A stretch of DNA of 10,143 bases. It comes from CAYLOC01 sp964385195. GTDB taxonomy: Bacteria > Actinomycetota > Actinomycetes > Propionibacteriales > Nocardioidaceae. The DNA is taken from NCBI GenBank assembly GCA_964385195.1, contig CAYLOC010000122.1, positions 1 to 10,143 on the forward strand, read 5' to 3'. Below, in pieces: positions 6,089 through 10,143 of this stretch; positions within the stretch are counted from its first letter, which is position 1, and each line of letters starts with the position of its first letter. Under the pieces are notes generated by a model. The model was given only the letters and a program-made list of their open reading frames with translations. It was not told where the DNA came from and did no database searches. A program made the position numbers and the translations under genes.

Positions 6089-7018
6089 TCATCCCCGCCG
6101 GAGGAAGTGTGGCTGCCACGCCTGCGACGGCACCCGCGGCAGGGTGGTGCAGCCACGTTCGCGCAGGGCGCCGTAGACCCGCTGCACCGTGCGCCCGGGT
6201 TCCATGAAGATCCCCTTCGCGGTGACGACCACCAGCCGCCAGCCGGCGCGGTCGAGGTACTCACGGCGCTCGATGTCGCGGTGCCACTGGGTGGTGTCGT
6301 CCGCGTGCTGCCGCCCGTCGTACTCCACCGCGAGCTTCAACCACGGGTAGCTGAGGTCGAAGCGTACGATCCACTCCCCGCTACCGGTGCGTACGATGTG
6401 GTTGACGTGCGGTTCGGGAAGCCCGGCGAGCACAATGAGCAGCCGCAACCGCGTCTCCATCGGGGAGTCGACGCCGGCCCGCACCAGTTGCGCCGCCCGG
6501 CGTGCTGACACCACGTCCCACCCACTGGATGCCTTCGCAGCCTCGCGCAGTTGTTGTGTGGTCACCAGATTGAGCCGGACCATGGCGTCGCCGGCAATGA
6601 CGAGATCCACCAGTGACAGCCGTGATGCCAGTGCCAGGAACGTGCCCACGGCGTCGGAGACGCGCACGCCTCGGTGTGTGATCACGCGTACACCTGACGG
6701 CGCGACATGGCTGCGGATGCCCGGCCGGGGCCGACGGTCACCGGGGCGTGAGACCGTGACGTGCTCCTCCGGAGTGTCCGGCACCGGGATCCGCAGGACG
6801 CGGGCGGCGCTGTGGTGGCTGGCGAACGCGCCCGCGGGGTGCACTGCGAGTGCCCCGAGTGCTCGCACGGTCTCGTCCACGTGGACGGTGCGGTCGACGT
6901 ACACACCCCGGAAGAGTCGGCGGAAGCGCGACCCTCGCAGCATCGCCGGAGCGACCCCTGCCGCCAACGCGTCGGCACGGGTGAACGGGCGTCGACCGTC
7001 AAAGGCTCGGGGATGCAT
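6089..7018 (-). CDS. DUF559 domain protein with AbiEi-like N terminus (putative nuclease)
   Basis: A 309-residue protein of a type widespread in actinobacteria. Residues about 10-45 (PFTRADALAAGVAPAMLRGSRFRRLFRGVYV) resemble the winged-helix start of AbiEi-like proteins. The C-terminal domain (about 185-290) is DUF559, related in fold to Vsr and PD-(D/E)XK endonucleases: E188 in SPMETRLR, D221 in VRFDLSYP, E232 and D234 in AVEYDGRQH, H238, then WRLVVVTAKGIF. Nuclease activity is inferred from the fold; I know of no agreed function. ATG 7018 is chosen because the family-like sequence begins there and an AAGG site lies 7 bases upstream. The frame is open to 7162, but that stretch overlaps the divergent promoter region and is not protein-like. 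No partner toxin or methylase gene adjoins it, so it is not an evident AbiE or restriction system. Confidence 0.82.
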   Translation of the reverse strand: MHPRAFDGRRPFTRADALAAGVAPAMLRGSRFRRLFRGVYVDRTVHVDETVRALGALAVHPAGAFASHHSAARVLRIPVPDTPEEHVTVSRPGDRRPRPGIRSHVAPSGVRVITHRGVRVSDAVGTFLALASRLSLVDLVIAGDAMVRLNLVTTQQLREAAKASSGWDVVSARRAAQLVRAGVDSPMETRLRLLIVLAGLPEPHVNHIVRTGSGEWIVRFDLSYPWLKLAVEYDGRQHADDTTQWHRDIERREYLDRAGWRLVVVTAKGIFMEPGRTVQRVYGALRERGCTTLPRVPSQAWQPHFLRRG

Positions 7019-7020
7019 CC

Positions 7021-7055
7021 GGCCACCTTGCCGGAAATCCCGGCCTGGCCGTGGC
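7021..7055 (-). promoter_or_regulatory. Nested hairpin at the DUF559 translation start
   Basis: GCCAC (7022-7026) pairs with GTGGC (7051-7055), and inside it GCCGG (7030-7034) pairs with CCGGC (7040-7044) around AAATC. On the mRNA the AAGG ribosome binding site (7029-7026) partly lies in the outer stem, so folding could limit translation of the DUF559 protein. Confidence 0.35.
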
Positions 7056-7057
7056 GG

Positions 7058-7066
7058 TTGTCCACA
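7058..7066 (+). promoter_or_regulatory. DnaA-box-like sequence
   Basis: TTGTCCACA matches the GC-rich actinobacterial DnaA box exactly. It is single, lies 40 bases before the DUF559 start and 110 bases before the alpha-glucosidase start, and has no companion boxes or AT-rich unwinding region, so this is not an origin. It may be a regulatory or titration site. Confidence 0.4.
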
Positions 7067-7119
7067 GGGGCCGCCGCTCGACATCTGGACGGTGGTGTGC
7101 CGCGCTGCCGTCCGGGCCG

Positions 7120-7141
7120 GTCGTCGTACTGTCGTCGTACT
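7120..7141. repeat. Tandem 11-bp direct repeat upstream of the alpha-glucosidase gene
   Basis: GTCGTCGTACT occurs twice, head to tail (7120-7130, 7131-7141), ending 34 bases before the start codon. Each copy ends in a TACT element resembling an actinobacterial -10 (TACTGT 7127-7132; TACGGT 7141-7146). It may be part of the promoter or a regulator site; no convincing -35 was found. Confidence 0.4.
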
Positions 7142-7175
7142 ACGGTGGGGGACTCGCGACACGAGGAGGTGAAGC

Positions 7176-8879
7176 GTGCCGGAGCGCGAGTGGTGGCGGC
7201 AGGCGGCGGTCTACCAGGTCTACCTCCGCAGCTTCGCCGACGGCGACGGTGACGGGGTGGGCGACCTGGCCGGACTCCGGAAGCGGTTGCCGCACCTGGT
7301 GTCGCTGGGGGTCGACGCGGTCTGGATCAACCCCTGGTACCCCTCGCCGATGGTCGATGCCGGGTACGACGTGTCCGACTACCGGAGCATCCACCCCGCG
7401 TACGGCGATCTGGGGCAGGCGCAGGCGTTCCTCGACGAGGCGCATGCGGCCGGCCTGCGGGTGCTCCTGGACATCGTGCCGAACCACACCTCGACGCAGC
7501 ACCGGTGGTTCCAGGCGGCGCTGGCCGGCGACCGGGCTGCGCGGGGGCGGTACGTGTTCCGGCCGGGCCGAGGCCCCGCGGGCGCGGAACCGCCGAACGA
7601 CTGGCGCAGCAACTTCGGCGGACCGGCCTGGACCCGGGTGACCGAGCCGGACGGTACGCCGGGGGAGTGGTACCTGCACATGTTCGCGCCGGAGCAGGCC
7701 GACCTGAACTGGGACGACCCGGACGTCCGCGCGGAGTTCGCCGACGTCCTGCGGTTCTGGTTCGACCGCGGGGTCGACGGGTTCCGCATCGACGTCGCGC
7801 ACGGCCTGGCCAAGGACCCCGCACTGCCCGATGCGGGGCCCCGGCCGAGCCTGTCGCAGCTGGCGCCGCATCCGGCCTGGGACCGCGACGGCGTCCACGA
7901 GATCTACCGCGAATGGCGCGCCATCGCCGACGCCTACGACCCGCCGCGGGTGTTCATCGCGGAGGCATGGGTGCCGAGCAACGACCGGCTCGCGCGCTAC
8001 ATCCGACCCGACGAGCTGCACCAGGCCTTCCAGTTCGACCTGGTCCGTGCGCCCTGGGACGCGCGGGTGATGAGGGACGTCATCGACGACGCGCTGGCTA
8101 CAGCCACGGCGGTTGGCGCCCCGAGCACGTGGGTGCTGTCCAACCACGACGTCGTCCGGGTCGTGACGCGGTACGCGCGCTCCCAACCGGCGGGCCTGTT
8201 CGACGGCCTGTGGGGCCGTGACCGCTGGCCCACTGAGGCCGCAGACGTGTGCCTCGGGATTCGGCGGGCTCGTGCGGCCGCGCTGTTGGCGTTGGCCCTG
8301 CCCGGGAGCGCCTATGTCTACCAGGGTGAGGAACTCGGTCTGCCGGAGGTGGAAGACATCCCCGCAGACCGGCGGCAGGATCCGACGTGGGAGCGGTCGG
8401 GGTACGCCGACCCCGGCCGAGACGGCTGCCGGGTGCCGCTGCCGTGGTCTGGCGTCCAGCCGCCGTACGGCTTCAGTCCCGTCGACACCGGCTCCGCGAC
8501 ATGGCTGCCGCAGCCGGACTCGTGGGCGGACTTCACGGTGGCGGCGCAGGACGGCGATCCGGCGTCGGTCCTTCACCTGTATCGGAAGGCAATCCGGCTG
8601 CGTGCCCGGTACTGGACCGACGCCCCAGCGCTGCAGTGGGTGGACGGCGTACCGGACCGGGTTCTCGCGTTCCGTCGCGGCGACGTCCAGTGCTGGGTCA
8701 ACGTCGCCGCGCGGGAGGTGGAGCTTCCCCCGGGTGACGTCATCCTCGCCTCGCAGCCCGTTTCGCGGGGCCGGTTGCTCCCCGATTCCGCGGTGTGGCT
8801 CACCACCCGCCGCTCGACGGGTGGCGCGGCGCCGCCCGCCGTACCGTGGACCCCACCAGGCGACGGACGACAACGGTGA
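7176..8879 (+). CDS. GH13 alpha-glucosidase
   Basis: A 567-residue glycoside hydrolase family 13 enzyme that should release glucose from the non-reducing ends of alpha-glucosides such as maltose or short maltodextrins. It has no signal peptide, so it acts in the cytoplasm on imported sugars. The (beta/alpha)8 barrel begins at WWRQAAVYQVYLRSF, with a calcium-site-like loop DGDGDGVGD (22-30). Conserved regions are DIVPNH (99-104), DGFRIDVAH with nucleophile D206, FIAEAW with acid/base E263, and SNHD with D325. HQAFQFDL (282-289) is typical of actinobacterial AglA-like enzymes. A beta-sandwich C domain ends near DSAVWL, followed by a disordered Gly/Pro-rich tail of about 25 residues. GTG 7176 has a strong AGGAGGTG site 4 bases upstream. 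It is first in an operon with xylose isomerase. Exact substrate (maltose, isomaltose, sucrose) cannot be read; trehalose-specific or oligo-1,6-glucosidase activity is a lesser alternative. Confidence 0.92.
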   Translation: MPEREWWRQAAVYQVYLRSFADGDGDGVGDLAGLRKRLPHLVSLGVDAVWINPWYPSPMVDAGYDVSDYRSIHPAYGDLGQAQAFLDEAHAAGLRVLLDIVPNHTSTQHRWFQAALAGDRAARGRYVFRPGRGPAGAEPPNDWRSNFGGPAWTRVTEPDGTPGEWYLHMFAPEQADLNWDDPDVRAEFADVLRFWFDRGVDGFRIDVAHGLAKDPALPDAGPRPSLSQLAPHPAWDRDGVHEIYREWRAIADAYDPPRVFIAEAWVPSNDRLARYIRPDELHQAFQFDLVRAPWDARVMRDVIDDALATATAVGAPSTWVLSNHDVVRVVTRYARSQPAGLFDGLWGRDRWPTEAADVCLGIRRARAAALLALALPGSAYVYQGEELGLPEVEDIPADRRQDPTWERSGYADPGRDGCRVPLPWSGVQPPYGFSPVDTGSATWLPQPDSWADFTVAAQDGDPASVLHLYRKAIRLRARYWTDAPALQWVDGVPDRVLAFRRGDVQCWVNVAAREVELPPGDVILASQPVSRGRLLPDSAVWLTTRRSTGGAAPPAVPWTPPGDGRQR

Positions 8880-8919
8880 CGACCAGCGCGCCGTGCGCGT
8901 GCAGGAGGAGGCAACACCC

Positions 8920-10131
8920 ATGGGACAGCAGATGAGCGAGCACACGCCCACGAAGGAGGACCGTTTCAGCTTCGGCCTGTGGACCGTCGGCTGGGGCGGC
9001 GGCGACCCGTTCGGCGAGCCCACCCGCGAGCGGCTGGATCCGGTGGTCGCCGTCCACGAGCTGTCCGAGCGCGGTGCGTGGGGCGTGACGTTCCACGATG
9101 ACGACCTGATCCCGTTCGGCTCCGACGACGGCGAGCGCGACCGGTGCATCAAGCGTTTCCGGCAGGCGCTGGACGAGACCGGCATGGTCTGCGAGATGTT
9201 GACGACGAACCTGTTCAGCCAGCCGGTTTTCAAAGACGGCGGCTTCACCAGCAACGACCGCGGGGTACGCCGCTACGCGCTACGCAAGGTCATGCGCAAC
9301 CTGGACCTGGCTGCGGAGCTCGGCGCGCAGACCTATGTCTTCTGGGGCGGACGCGAGGGCAGCGAGTACGACGGGTCGAAGGACGTGCACGCGGCGCTGG
9401 ACAGGTACCGGGAGGGGCTTGACCTTCTCGCCGGCTACGTCAAAGACCGCGGCTACGGCATCAGGTTTGCGCTGGAGCCGAAGCCGAACGAGCCGCGCGG
9501 AGACATCCTGCTGCCCACGGTCGGGCATGCGCTGGCCTTTATCGACAGCCTCGAGCACGCCGACATGGTCGGCCTGAACCCCGAGGTCGGACACGAGCAG
9601 ATGGCCGGCCTCAACGTGGTCCATGGCATCGCCCAGGCCCTCTGGGCGGGCAAGCTGTTTCACATCGACCTCAACGGCCAGCGCAGCATCAAGTACGACC
9701 AGGATCTCGTGTTCGGTCATGGCGACCTGGTGAACGCGTTCTTCCTTGTCGATCTGCTGGAGCATGGCACCCCCGGTGGGGGACCGGCGTACGACGGGCC
9801 GCGGCACTTTGACTACAAGCCGTCCCGGACCGAGGACCTGACGGGAGTGTGGGACTCGGCGACGGCCAACATGCGCATGTACCTGCTGCTCCGTGACCGG
9901 GCACGGTCGTTCCGGGCCGACCCGGCGGTCCGAGAGGCGATGGAGGCCAGCGGTGTGTATGCGCTGTCCGAGCCCACCCTGGCAGACGGCGAGACGACCG
10001 ACGAGCTGCTGGCGGACCGTAGCGCGTATGAGGACTTCGATGTCAACCGTGCGGGGGACCGCGGCTACGGGTTCGTGCGGTTGAACCAGCTCGCCCTGGA
10101 GCATCTGCTCGGGGCGCGCGGCCAGCACTGA
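8920..10131 (+). CDS. xylA: Xylose isomerase, class II actinobacterial type
   Basis: This enzyme converts D-xylose to D-xylulose and, more slowly, D-glucose to D-fructose, using two divalent metal ions. The protein has 403 residues, slightly longer than the 388 of Streptomyces enzymes. All known active-site residues are visible: H59 and D62 (FHDDD), E186 and K188 (LEPKP), E222 and H225 (NPEVGHEQM), D250 (FHIDLNGQ), D260 and D262 (KYDQD) and D298 (HFDYK). Relative to the Streptomyces enzyme there are about 6 extra residues between LLE and YDGPRHFD (HGTPGGGPA, 282-290), just before the last metal ligand. ATG 8920 follows AGGAGGAG by 9 bases; ATG 8932 is a less likely alternative. It starts 40 bases after the alpha-glucosidase stop with no promoter between, so the two are cotranscribed. 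No xylulokinase gene lies before it, and what follows is outside the window. Confidence 0.96.
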   Translation: MGQQMSEHTPTKEDRFSFGLWTVGWGGGDPFGEPTRERLDPVVAVHELSERGAWGVTFHDDDLIPFGSDDGERDRCIKRFRQALDETGMVCEMLTTNLFSQPVFKDGGFTSNDRGVRRYALRKVMRNLDLAAELGAQTYVFWGGREGSEYDGSKDVHAALDRYREGLDLLAGYVKDRGYGIRFALEPKPNEPRGDILLPTVGHALAFIDSLEHADMVGLNPEVGHEQMAGLNVVHGIAQALWAGKLFHIDLNGQRSIKYDQDLVFGHGDLVNAFFLVDLLEHGTPGGGPAYDGPRHFDYKPSRTEDLTGVWDSATANMRMYLLLRDRARSFRADPAVREAMEASGVYALSEPTLADGETTDELLADRSAYEDFDVNRAGDRGYGFVRLNQLALEHLLGARGQH

Positions 10132-10143
10132 CTGCGGGACTCA

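Noticed and set aside
7058..7066. Replication origin
   Set aside because: Only one DnaA-box-like sequence is present, with no cluster, no AT-rich region and no dnaA/dnaN neighbours.
7019..7162. Longer DUF559 protein starting at 7162
   Set aside because: The added 48 residues are low-complexity, overlap the DnaA-box-like site and the 11-bp repeats, and a better start with an AAGG site exists at 7018.
7140..9254. Long minus-strand open frame (704 codons) opposite the alpha-glucosidase and xylA genes
   Set aside because: It crosses two well-supported genes and their junction, with Arg/Pro/Val-rich sequence and no family features. It is a composition artefact.

Overview
The window is high-GC DNA with strong G/C preference at third codon positions, GTG starts, AGGAGG-type ribosome binding sites and hairpin terminators without a T-run. 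With the gene families present, this points to a chromosomal segment of a saprophytic actinomycete. I cannot name the genus. No rRNA, tRNA, CRISPR array, transposase or integrase was seen.

Layout, left to right. (1) 70-231 (+): a 53-residue Cys/His-rich protein, probably a small zinc-ribbon type. (2) 328-2567 (-): an efflux operon in which a 14-helix-type DHA2/EmrB-QacA MFS transporter is followed 5 bases later by a MarR-family regulator, with a likely operator at the transporter's start. (3) 2912-4858 (+): a secreted peptidoglycan hydrolase joining an N-terminal lysozyme/transglycosylase-like domain, a zinc amidase (PGRP/amidase_2) and an SH3-like C-terminal region. It ends in a very strong hairpin that also closes the convergent pirin gene. 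(4) 4929-5915 (-): a pirin with all four iron ligands, whose promoter holds a palindrome sharing the 9-mer TAGTTGATG with the MFS-marR operator. (5) 6089-7018 (-): a stand-alone DUF559 protein with an AbiEi-like N terminus and a Vsr/PD-(D/E)XK-like C terminus. A DnaA-box-like TTGTCCACA and a hairpin lie just upstream. (6) 7176-10131 (+): a two-gene sugar operon, a GH13 alpha-glucosidase followed after 40 bases by a class II xylose isomerase.

The genes form three separable units. The MFS/MarR pair is a self-regulated efflux module, and its MarR may also control pirin. The hydrolase is an independent cell-wall gene. The alpha-glucosidase/xylose isomerase pair is catabolic. Most proteins belong to known families and I do not see a clear-cut new multi-gene system. 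The most testable new ideas are the possible MarR regulon linking efflux and pirin, the DnaA-box plus hairpin arrangement in front of the DUF559 gene, and the pairing of an alpha-glucosidase with xylose isomerase without a xylulokinase or transporter in view.
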